DNA from: UMGS1696 sp045643285
GTDB taxonomy: Bacteria > Bacillota > Clostridia > Oscillospirales > CAG-272
Length of the DNA: 10,460 nucleotides
Direction: 5' to 3'
Assembly: GCA_045643285.1 (NCBI GenBank)
Contig: JAZUKN010000005.1
Location: 1 to 10,460, forward strand
The translations under genes were made by a program, and so were the position numbers. Below are positions 9,001 to 10,460 of the stretch, in pieces. The first letter of the stretch is position 1, and each line of letters begins with the position of its first letter. The notes beneath the pieces were generated by a model. It ran no database searches. It saw only the letters and a program-made list of their open reading frames with translations, and was not told the DNA's origin.

Positions 9001-9800
9001 CGGATCATGCCGTCCGCATCGTTGATATAGATGGCGCCGCCGTAATCCTCGGCATGACAGTCAACGATCGAAGAACTGTTTTCAAAAACAAACGAGTCGC
9101 CGTTATTCATATAAAATGCGCCGCCGTCTTCGGCATAACAGCCGCAGATATCCGTACCGCTGCATTTCACGCTCGCCTCGGCATCGTCAGTATAGACAAC
9201 GCCGCCTTTTTCCGAAGCGTGACAATTCTTTATCAGACAGTCATTAAACTCCGTGACCTTATTCGAACTGTTAATATACACGACACCGCCTTTTTCCGCA
9301 GAGCAGTTATCAAATACAGTACGATTGAAAACGGGGCGCGCATCGCCGTCGTTGACATAAAGGAAACCGCCGAAACCGTCATCGGCTTTGCAGTTCTCTA
9401 TGGTGCAGTCATGGAAAGAAACGCTGCCGTTTGATGAATTGGTGATATTGTTTACATACACGATACCGTCTCCGGTGGTGGAGCAATTTATGAATCTGCA
9501 ATTATAAAAGTCCACACTGGTCAGACCGTCATCAAGGTCGATATAAACACAACATCCGTCCTCGCCCGTCACATTTATGAAGGTGACATTTGAGAAATAA
9601 TAATTGCCGTTTCCCGAAAGTTCAAACACATGGGACACGGTTTTTCCCGTCAGATCGTAGGTCTTGTCGGCTATCTTTTCGTAGCCGGATGACAGGACGA
9701 TCGGATAGGTTTCTTCCGCAAAGGCAGTAATAGCCGAAAGAGGAAGCATTCCGGCGATCATCACGATCGCAAGCAATAGGCTGACAATTCGTTTTTTCAT
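1..9800 (-). CDS. Giant secreted mosaic surface protein, adhesin-like; C-terminus beyond left window edge
   Basis: The frame starts at ATG 9800 and has no stop to position 3, so at least 3266 residues are present and the 3' end is missing. The start is supported by GAGGT at 9809-9813, 8 nt upstream, and by an immediate signal peptide (residues 1-28, cleavage after AFA). Domains in order: Pmp-like GGxxY beta-helix repeats (about 30-425), GLUG array 1 (432-690), glycine-rich beta-helix module A (775-1067), Cys/His linker (1068-1215), module B (1215-1465), duplicated YY-repeat plus LamG-like unit (1473-2095), GLUG array 2 (2126-2390), two Ig-like repeats (2490-2660), helical segment (2755-2815), and a domain of unknown function (2890-3010) with further sequence to 3266. 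No catalytic motif was recognised. The probable role is an extracellular adhesin or glycan-binding protein; the anchor type (LPXTG, SLH or other) cannot be seen. The existence of the gene is very secure, its function is inference. Confidence 0.95.
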   Translation of the reverse strand, partial: MKKRIVSLLLAIVMIAGMLPLSAITAFAEETYPIVLSSGYEKIADKTYDLTGKTVSHVFELSGNGNYYFSNVTFINVTGEDGCCVYIDLDDGLTSVDFYNCRFINCSTTGDGIVYVNNITNSSNGSVSFHDCTIENCKADDGFGGFLYVNDGDARPVFNRTVFDNCSAEKGGVVYINSSNKVTEFNDCLIKNCHASEKGGVVYTDDAEASVKCSGTDICGCYAEDGGAFYMNNGDSFVFENSSSIVDCHAEDYGGAIYINDADGMIRGNGIHEEELIPENESSALVISGCTAEYGGGVYLSRGERVEDVILADNTATHNGGGMYNYTMADTDCTIFNCYFIHNKAGDNGDNKRYGGGLYVNDLTGHVQSCTFFENTAYGSGADLYSNSHILYCTFTSLFDYDDSTKDIHEYDEYYSVILPQSSYHFDSATNGSGTQSDPYRINSVKDWNTLYFMTQCGMITADTYIRLDSDITVTMSVGTNADGKRFKGKFDGNNHTVKVVRGGNDAGVGAFGAAENAEIKNLNVTGYIYGDNAVGGVVGNASSCIIRNCTVNAEIYACGHNTGGIAGIAVNTTVSNCTVGAVRITSDPYNSGNTAGGIVGNMGGGTVIDNCISFAKVEGYSRAGGIVGSVSGENAVIRNCVKCGTVTGNKYAGGIVGYEDFAAKVYNAHSFGTVSAFSDAYGISGCSASGSVYELCLYNKDDSPADAHGICVSRDALRGKTTDTVGGKEFRMPNYVNDYINENKKAEAGWLRMAFDDKGDPIFVQNDTETEIKTVFYIGSDGVTHYKNDPRIVDESTEILGEIDRDSVYVVTRDITRTGRIQIKGNVLLIIRDGCKYEIKGGIELDSSYTQKWNPNYDAFDPIEHPASLTVATESLGDDMGELVATATRAGDAAIGGNVGYANYQWGKIDTQNHDGGTLNIFGGKITAVGCADGELSGVGIGGGFGVRYTFSTPAVIEGYGVTDGGNGCTVNMYNGEVYARAGGNAVGIGGGDGYKIRNDETGVEWVGDGGNGGTFNFYGGIVTSESDLASFGRGLNGERNESAASVAQTVFKIDTKTVKFIHYGASADGATVMQYNGEDIASDFLGSKYVKIVTHTAHKYVNEYVWGEDHSCFAKQVCVLCPEDYEGHIGQTATGNSLNMHHYHGTCQERERTDYTVSFPNPLFPPQTMTVYGTTVPHRDSNGDNKCDWCGIYKSVTYLDKTVNPDGSVTATQKTAPDFPTPVSKAGTVWNSGWYVLDKNTVVGGRITINGDVRLILMDGCTFTAQNGIYVPKSSSFSVYAQSDGNNMGKLSANNTASYAAIGGNEDDSGSISVYGGTIWAYSWMYGAGIGGGEYGSSDVVRIYGGIITATGGGKMSPSNAAGGAGIGGGYKGAGGKVYIYGGTVNAYGTDGGAGIGHGGKAEGGIIEISGGTVRAEGAPALGGDVTIGANVQAYDVSLDETILRVATSFESATKIIVRRKPFESRKEATCSEDGHLEYYKLGGKYYRDWECKNEIPDLPAWLNTPSENGGGKLTMHHNYDYYCHYNYITGIYTAERLCTVCGQKDPAAEVYTHECDSSAAIDSISIVEKAYIDTGYHPTDKTRVVMDVYVTSPTEYWFGVWDQDFNRRSYALCNDGKNVYIGYGNDGGGNGGVAVTAGRRHTVELNGNIAYVDGQPLAQLVPSGEFRLDNTLYLFGQNRKGTLFVPDDQKIICYGCRIYEGDEIVHCYIPYMNNGQGGLYDLVEDKFCGNSSSSGYITDKNGIIRFSGTPDGCDHTGHKEYYFYVFNKCYYKDELCQLMIGNGSRSALENWLNTPSENGGGLLKGGNGHQYQYETDTENGAIIETCKNCDYRKTYPLSDFKRDYIDVSGGAYFDTGYRPTGNTRVVMNATINSADEICCYFGAKSSQNAFALSIEKVPYTTYMGIYAYYGDQVGTGDMPMDLDIKTVELNKNVVWIDGLNRWKKFILVEGKAEDYINYQNFSLGNSLYLFAMNDNGNARLNGGGQIFRFYSCQIYEGDKLVRYFIPSVQNGVAGIFDTIEAKFYANASTTGTVTPNPLTGAKLIPKNEPTCTQSGVLEYYRYDGRYYKDDTCMQEIGNLEAWKITLPENGGGMIPATGHKDENGDDFCDVCQTFLMPDNTFAGNGTEESPYLIGTLADLEMFRSIVNRGVDFAGVYFKLTADITTALTQSIGVWNDKPFKGIFDGDGHSITFTNTENTGNKGLFGYTVGAKISNLKVYGNIEGNWSLGGIVGCAKDTEITNCENHATITSTGTGDVAYAGGIVGVSEGGCVISGCNNYGNITGNKSVGGIIGEARDNEVIKNCTNNAAVSGVNAVGGIIGNTVHDESKTVLVANCINYGNITVAAGGDNGGGIAGNMAHCGTVMNCFTSGLVSNVGNSGIVIGWANRNFTCENCYYQILDGNAGMMAIKTDNSYLVVKNPTATGVNSYDNVAMIVALNKKAAENDGWYGWYAEDGKVCLKEGIPVHEHTFTYTAKENTVTATCECGETATTILTVPENPIYDGTEKAASLSDKDDFVSLTGAVVDILYSTDGVDYIKNAPVDAGAYFVKVTVADKEITAQFTIEKANLTVSDFAFAAPEECAYDGQSKQASVSANKIGMGDITVKYAKWNGTDWDDTTTDAPVVSGKYKVYISVDEGTNYMSVPEMLTDDGWVFEIVNVCPHENTVVTYDWNDDHTSCTATKHCDDCGEDVLTENATQITVESVPGENCQDYGTITYTAEFEKFDAVTAEVQGEVGDHRYVDGYCIYCSAEQSLEGAKADAIKAIHNAAECSDDEVVKLLAEKAENTVQGAGTVADVIAIRNRYVTAIEKLTGEVHEHTYSENWNYNELVHWHNATCEHTNLFSDLAEHTFTVETEGGVTTYTCVCGYTKVVYDKPDDEGEIIGGTTYTGISLTLGSDISINFYMELSDDARQNGTMTFNIGGRIVTVDGKDAKYNETEKKYYFSTPLTALEMAETVTATFTYNGINYVQEYSVAEYIDTIVGNPDKYGKEAVALAKKIANYGYYAQVYLASIHSNVTIGKDGYEEMDKFDGVDIDVAKAIEALANYKVTVSGTSDNLSLYGSTVYFDSATALNYYVTVKNGVKPTATAVNKVTGKEKDVEIKLYKDNIYIVSVKDITATELADDIEVVINNEITLTGSVFAYCNSVVKAHSFEGATEKDTFAVNAMAAFYEYYEAACDYANRKIFKDGYLYFTCDAPDVKKVSMSLYGIDDKIELTDIGDGIYSDDGYLFDKIGYANGRVTFTVIGESSMTNMPYLDVSFDE
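771..1133 (-). other. Domain of unknown function near the C-terminal part (residues ~2890-3010)
   Basis: The block starts with ISLTLGSDISINFYMEL, continues through a beta-rich part with YYFSTPLTALEMAETVTA, and ends in a helical part with AEYIDTIVGNPDKYGKEA, LAKKIANYGYYAQVYL. From memory of clostridial surface proteins, blocks with this order (LTLG-x-NFYM, then a YSV-x-YID segment, then an NYG-x-AQ-YL helix) recur near the C-terminus of multidomain proteins, but I know no function. A further 250 residues of beta-rich sequence (VYFDSATALNYYVTV and following) continue to the window edge without a recognised anchor. Confidence 0.5.
1356..1538 (-). other. Short helical segment in the giant protein (residues ~2755-2815)
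   Basis: Residues 2755-2815 are rich in Ala, Lys, Glu and hydrophobics with helical spacing (AKADAIKAIHNAA, VVKLLAEKAE, VADVIAIRNRYVTAIEKL) and lack Gly and Pro-rich turns. The pattern resembles the small FIVAR or DUF1542-like three-helix repeats of Gram-positive surface proteins. Cys/His linkers flank it (CIYC before, HEHTYS after). It is the only clearly alpha-helical block before the C-terminal part and may act as a hinge or spacer. Confidence 0.5.
1821..2333 (-). repeat. Pair of Ig-like (MBG-type) repeats (residues ~2490-2660)
   Basis: Two repeats start with a YDG motif, IYDGTEK at residue 2504 and AYDGQSK at 2586, 82 residues apart. Each ends in a G-x-Y-x-V strand (AGAYFVKVTV and SGKYKVYISV) followed by FTIEKA or FEIVN. 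This is the pattern of bacterial MBG and other Ig-like domains, which act as spacers that project binding domains away from the cell. Assignment to a precise family is not possible by eye. Confidence 0.6.
2631..3425 (-). repeat. GLUG-type repeat array 2 (residues ~2126-2390)
   Basis: A second GLUG array with the same layout as the first: lead-in GNGTEESPY at residue 2126, FKGIFDGDGH strand, then GGIVG at 2231 and 2263, GGIIG at 2291 and 2319, and GGIAG at 2354, a period of 28 to 35. Inter-motif segments again end in NC (EITNCENH, VIKNCTN). It is preceded at 2102-2115 by HKDENGDDFCDVCQ, the same linker motif found before module B. The two arrays have clearly diverged in sequence, so the duplication is not recent. 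Confidence 0.82.
3516..5384 (-). repeat. Tandemly duplicated YY-repeat plus LamG-like unit, capped by a third YY repeat (residues 1473-2095)
   Basis: A 42-49 residue repeat occurs three times, at residues 1473-1514, 1756-1804 and 2054-2095, with the pattern C-x3/4-G-x2-EYY-x6/7-YY-x-D-x2-C, ending in PENGGG or PSENGGG. Between the copies sit two LamG-like (concanavalin-type jelly-roll) domains marked by YIDTGY at 1574 and YFDTGY at 1855, by RVVM strands, and by IYEGD at 1701 and 1997 followed by (C/F)(Y/F)IP. The YIDTGY copies are 281 residues apart and the first two YY repeats 283 apart, so the unit of about 282 residues was duplicated as a block. LamG-like folds usually bind glycans or proteins. 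Linkers between them carry CxxC pairs (CTVC, CKNC). Confidence 0.8.
5406..6158 (-). repeat. Glycine-rich beta-helix module B (residues ~1215-1465)
   Basis: This is the second copy of module A. It opens with WYVLD near residue 1233 and RITINGDVRLILMDG, then AAIGGN near 1304, GAGIGGG near 1331 and 1368, and GAGIGHGG near 1396, interleaved with VYGGT, IYGG and ISGGT strands. It is more regular and shorter than module A, which carries extra insertions such as the segment near residues 850-890. A Cys/His-rich linker with the motif HRDSNGDNKCDWCG (residues 1180-1193) separates the modules. Same predicted fold as module A; a glycan-binding role is a guess from family context. Confidence 0.72.
6600..7478 (-). 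repeat. Glycine-rich beta-helix module A (residues ~775-1067)
   Basis: The module begins with VYVVTRDI and RIQIKGNVLLIIRDG, then shows GG-rich turns with AAIGGN near residue 895, GVGIGGG near 939 and AVGIGGG near 993, alternating with FGG or FYGG strands. It aligns by eye with module B further on (KGNVLLIIRDGCKY against NGDVRLILMDGCTF, then AIGGN in both), so the two are copies of one domain. Domains with GAGIGGG and YGGT motifs are common in clostridial surface proteins and are predicted beta-helices, sometimes named carbohydrate-binding; the ligand is unknown. Confidence 0.72.
7731..8507 (-). repeat. GLUG-type repeat array 1 (residues ~432-690)
   Basis: The region opens with GSGTQSDPY at residue 432, the usual lead-in to this domain type, then a FKGKFDGNNH strand near residue 490. 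GGIVG-like motifs follow at residues 536 (GGVVG), 564 (GGIAG), 597, 625 and 654, a period of 28 to 33. Between them lie N-C-T/V segments such as IRNCTV and VIRNCV. This is the GLUG pattern found in bacterial surface proteins and bacterial peptidases, predicted to form a beta-helix. It follows the Pmp-like repeats directly, so residues 30-690 may form one continuous solenoid. Confidence 0.82.
8526..9713 (-). repeat. Pmp-like right-handed beta-helix repeat region (residues ~30-425)
   Basis: Eight GGxxY motifs are seen with the first Gly at residues 144, 171, 199, 226, 254, 295, 320 and 355 (for example GGFLY, GGVVY, GGAFY, GGAIY, GGGVY, GGGMY, GGGLY). The first five are spaced 27 or 28 residues apart; a 13-residue insertion interrupts after the fifth. 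Each motif is usually preceded by a Cys and a CxA or NTA strand. This matches the GGAI-type motif of Chlamydia polymorphic membrane proteins and related parallel beta-helices, where one repeat is one helical turn. No autotransporter barrel is expected in a Gram-positive cell, and none is seen. Likely an elongated adhesive stalk or ligand-binding surface. Confidence 0.8.
9717..9800 (-). other. Signal peptide of the giant surface protein
   Basis: Residues 1-28 have the three parts of a Sec signal: a basic n-region (MKKR), a hydrophobic core (residues 5-19, rich in I, V, L, A, M), and a polar end finishing in Ala-Phe-Ala just before Glu-Glu, a good signal peptidase I site. No lipobox cysteine is present, so this is not a lipoprotein. 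The protein is therefore exported, which fits the repeat domains that follow. Confidence 0.93.
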
Positions 9801-9934
9801 ACTCTTGTACCTCGCTTTATGTATTTCAAATTATTATTACCGTTTTTCATTCGCCCCGGTGGAGCATTTGATTTGTTGCCCGGTGGAGCACCCCAATCCC
9901 GCCACACCGAACGCAAAAAGACCATAACGCTCAT
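9797..9934 (-). CDS. 45-residue leader ORF, stop overlaps giant gene start (ATGA)
   Basis: ATG at 9932-9934 is preceded by a perfect AGGAGG at 9944-9949 with 9 nt spacing, a stronger site than that of the giant gene. The frame runs 45 codons and ends in TGA at 9797-9799, which shares two bases with the ATG at 9798-9800. This ATGA arrangement is the classic sign of translational coupling. The peptide begins MSVMVFLRSVWRDW, contains APPG twice (a 24-bp direct repeat in frame), and ends basic (KYIKRGTRV). It has no signal peptide or recognised domain. Its short length and low complexity mean it may act in cis, through its translation, and not as a protein. Alternative: a chance frame formed by the repeat, with the AGGAGG as a relic. 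I do not recognise homologues. Confidence 0.55.
   Translation of the reverse strand: MSVMVFLRSVWRDWGAPPGNKSNAPPGRMKNGNNNLKYIKRGTRV
9809..9813 (-). promoter_or_regulatory. Ribosome binding site of the giant gene
   Basis: GAGGT on the minus strand lies 8 nt before ATG 9800. It is moderate in strength and sits inside the last codons of the leader ORF, so ribosomes finishing the leader would pass over it. It fixes the start at 9800, as does the signal peptide that follows. Confidence 0.75.
9855..9890. repeat. 24-bp direct repeat, 1.5 copies, in leader ORF
   Basis: CCCGGTGGAGCA occurs at 9855-9866 and 9879-9890, exactly 24 bp apart, with ATTTGATTTGTTG-like sequence between. Because 24 is a multiple of three, both copies read as Ala-Pro-Pro-Gly in the minus-strand leader ORF. 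It could be a slipped duplication or a paired protein-binding site. Confidence 0.8.
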
Positions 9935-9955
9935 CGGCACAGTCCTCCTGTGTCG
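9935..9955 (-). promoter_or_regulatory. Hairpin enclosing the leader's AGGAGG ribosome binding site
   Basis: On the minus strand CGACACAG and CTGTGCCG form an 8-bp stem (one G-U pair) around the 5-nt loop GAGGA. Most of the AGGAGG site at 9944-9949 is in the loop, and the 3' side of the stem ends one base before the ATG at 9934. The site could be presented by the loop or partly blocked. Stability and function are inferred. Confidence 0.55.
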
Positions 9956-10003
9956 GTAAGCATCATGGCCTCGTGGTTTCCTATGGAATTTTGCAAAAAG
10001 GGC

Positions 10004-10032
10004 TTGACAAAATAGCGTAGAGAAACTACGCT
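10004..10032 (+). promoter_or_regulatory. Candidate sigma-A promoter, plus strand, in left arm
   Basis: TTGACA at 10004-10009 is a perfect -35 box, preceded by an A/T-rich tract. A 17-bp spacer leads to TACGCT at 10027-10032 (3 of 6 to TATAAT). The -10 overlaps the 3' half of a hairpin. It faces right, into the microsatellites, with no supported gene downstream in the window. Confidence 0.4.
10014..10032. repeat. Perfect 7-bp hairpin (AGCGTAG / CTACGCT)
   Basis: AGCGTAG at 10014-10020 and CTACGCT at 10026-10032 are separated by AGAAA. In a minus-strand transcript the stem is followed by ATTTTG, a weak terminator or attenuator-like layout; the U run is too short to call a terminator. It overlaps the plus-strand -10 candidate. 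Confidence 0.65.
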
Positions 10033-10059
10033 TTGATTGATTGATTGATTGATTGATTG
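10033..10059. repeat. TTGA tetranucleotide microsatellite, 6.75 copies
   Basis: Six perfect TTGA units followed by TTG, uninterrupted. It is joined to the GCCGT array by a single T at 10060. Perfect short-unit arrays of this size are prone to slipped-strand copy-number change in bacteria. Confidence 0.95.
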
Positions 10060-10060
10060 T

Positions 10061-10115
10061 GCCGTGCCGTGCCGTGCCGTGCCGTGCCGTGCCGTGCCGT
10101 GCCGTGCCGTGCCGT
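10061..10115. repeat. GCCGT pentanucleotide microsatellite, 11 copies
   Basis: Eleven perfect GCCGT units (55 bp) with no interruption. The downstream base change is at 10116. The minus-strand candidate promoter lies just to the right, so the array would form the very start of that transcript. Confidence 0.97.
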
Positions 10116-10119
10116 CAGG

Positions 10120-10148
10120 AGTGTAGTCCGCCGGTTTCCTTTTGTCAA
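10120..10148 (-). promoter_or_regulatory. Candidate sigma-A promoter, minus strand, in right arm, reading toward the leader and giant gene
   Basis: On the minus strand TTGACA (10143-10148), a 17-bp spacer, and TACACT (10120-10125, 4 of 6 to TATAAT). The same spacing and an ACTAC-x-CT core are seen in the opposite arm, although the spacer sequences differ, which argues for selection on a promoter. Transcription would begin near the end of the GCCGT array and run about 180 nt to the leader ATG. I see no better promoter nearer to 9934. Confidence 0.5.
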
Positions 10149-10226
10149 GCCCTTTCTGCAAAATTTTACAGAATCAAAAGGTCACGACATTCATGAGCGC
10201 GGGAATACTGCGCCTGTGAGTGCACG

Positions 10227-10282
10227 GGTCTTTTCCGCGTTCCTGCCGGGGCTTGCCGTTTTTCGGGCGGGAACGTAAGACC
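10227..10282. repeat. Bipartite hairpin in intergenic region
   Basis: GGTCTT (10227-10232) pairs with AAGACC (10277-10282), and GTTCCTGCC (10239-10247) pairs with GGCGGGAAC (10266-10274) with one wobble pair. The two stems are separated by an internal loop, and the terminal loop is 18 nt. There is no U run on either strand. It may be a structured RNA or part of a dispersed repeat. Confidence 0.55.
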
Positions 10283-10384
10283 TGCTAATAAAAGTCAATA
10301 GCAAATCAGCAGAAACTCTCACGAATTTTCACGACAAGCACAAAAGACCACCGTGAAGGGACTCATCACGCCGGTCAGGAGCTG

Positions 10385-10404
10385 CGCAGCACTGCGGTGC
10401 TGCG
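10385..10404. repeat. Perfect 8-bp hairpin (CGCAGCAC / GTGCTGCG)
   Basis: CGCAGCAC at 10385-10392 and GTGCTGCG at 10397-10404 enclose TGCG. It sits 2 bp from the next, larger hairpin. No U run follows on either strand. Confidence 0.7.
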
Positions 10405-10406
10405 TT

Positions 10407-10450
10407 CCGTCGATTCAAACAGACCGCAGGCGGTCAGTTTGAATCGGCGG
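10407..10450. repeat. Long 20-bp hairpin with one internal mismatch
   Basis: CCGTCGATTCAAAC (10407-10420) pairs with GTTTGAATCGGCGG (10437-10450), including one T-G pair; after an A-A mismatch, GACCGC (10422-10427) pairs with GCGGTC (10430-10435) around AG. The pairing is almost continuous across 44 bases. No U tract follows inside the window, so it is not called a terminator; a sequence end beyond 10460 could change that. Confidence 0.8.
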
Positions 10451-10460
10451 GAGAAAGACA

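Larger units (their letters stand above)
9987..10165. repeat. 179-bp inverted-repeat element with microsatellite core
   Basis: The arms at 9987-10012 and 10140-10165 are 26-bp inverted copies that differ at one base (9996 A against the complement of 10156 C). Each reads inward as AATTTTGCA, then AAAGGGC, then TTGACAAAA. The core holds a 7-bp hairpin, TTGA repeats and GCCGT repeats. No target-site duplication is visible at the outer ends (CTATGG left, TTACAG right) and there is no transposase, so a MITE-like or other dispersed intergenic element is possible but unproven. Confidence 0.85.
10166..10460. other. Non-coding stretch with hairpins, no supported gene
   Basis: Apart from the three hairpins listed separately, I see no gene with a plausible ribosome binding site, no tRNA and no rRNA. 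The plus-strand frame ending at 10278 is an extension of the microsatellite frame and starts on TTG without a ribosome binding site. Confidence 0.6.

Noticed and set aside
4674..9434. Further long plus-strand frames (4674-5276, 5367-5903, 6261-7715, 7791-8639, 8697-9434)
   Set aside because: All are in the same antisense register as the giant gene and lack their own ribosome binding sites; they are shadows.
9985..10015. Minus-strand promoter just upstream of the leader (TTGTCA with A/T-rich sequence)
   Set aside because: No -10-like hexamer occurs at 16-18 bp from TTGTCA; the right-arm site at 10120-10148 is better.
10061..10115. CRISPR array
   Set aside because: The unit is 5 bp with no spacers; this is a microsatellite.
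9987..10165. Intact insertion sequence
   Set aside because: Inverted arms are present, but 127 bp of core cannot encode a transposase and no target-site duplication is visible.
10057..10278. Plus-strand frame with CRAVP repeats
   Set aside because: It is a translation of the GCCGT array, starts on TTG with no ribosome binding site, and its VKPFLQN segment appears also on the other strand because of the inverted arms.
10407..10450. Rho-independent terminator or tRNA T-arm
   Set aside because: The hairpin is strong and GTTTGAATC resembles a T-loop, but there is no U run, no acceptor stem, and no anticodon arm within the window.

Overview
The window is dominated by one gene. A single minus-strand reading frame starts at 9800 and stays open to the left edge, giving at least 3266 codons with no stop inside the window. 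It encodes a giant secreted or cell-surface protein: a signal peptide followed by a mosaic of repeat-rich domains (Pmp-like beta-helix repeats, two GLUG-type arrays, two glycine-rich beta-helix modules, a duplicated 'YY repeat + LamG-like' unit, Ig-like repeats, a helical segment and a domain of unknown function). The C-terminus, and so the way it is attached to the cell, lies outside the window.

The style of the protein (Lys-rich n-region signal peptide, GGIVG repeats, HxDxNGDxxCDxC linkers, YIDTGY LamG-like domains) is typical of gut Clostridia (Bacillota, probably Oscillospirales). This is an inference from protein character and from intermediate base composition, not a database result. 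The likely role is adhesion or binding of host or dietary glycans at the cell surface.

Right of the start codon, 9797-9960 holds an unrecognised 45-codon leader reading frame. It has a perfect AGGAGG ribosome binding site, a hairpin around that site, and a stop codon that overlaps the giant gene's start as ATGA, so the two are probably translationally coupled. The leader carries two Ala-Pro-Pro-Gly motifs made by a 24-bp direct repeat.

Next, 9987-10165 is a compact element with 26-bp inverted terminal arms (25 of 26 identical). Each arm carries TTGACA, with a -10-like hexamer 17 bp further inward, so the two candidate promoters face each other across a hairpin and two microsatellites: 6.75 copies of TTGA and 11 copies of GCCGT. 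The minus-facing promoter points at the leader and the giant gene, which puts the microsatellites in their 5' untranslated region.

The last 295 bases (10166-10460) hold no gene I can support but contain three clear hairpins. The many long plus-strand frames across 339-9434 are shadows of the giant gene.
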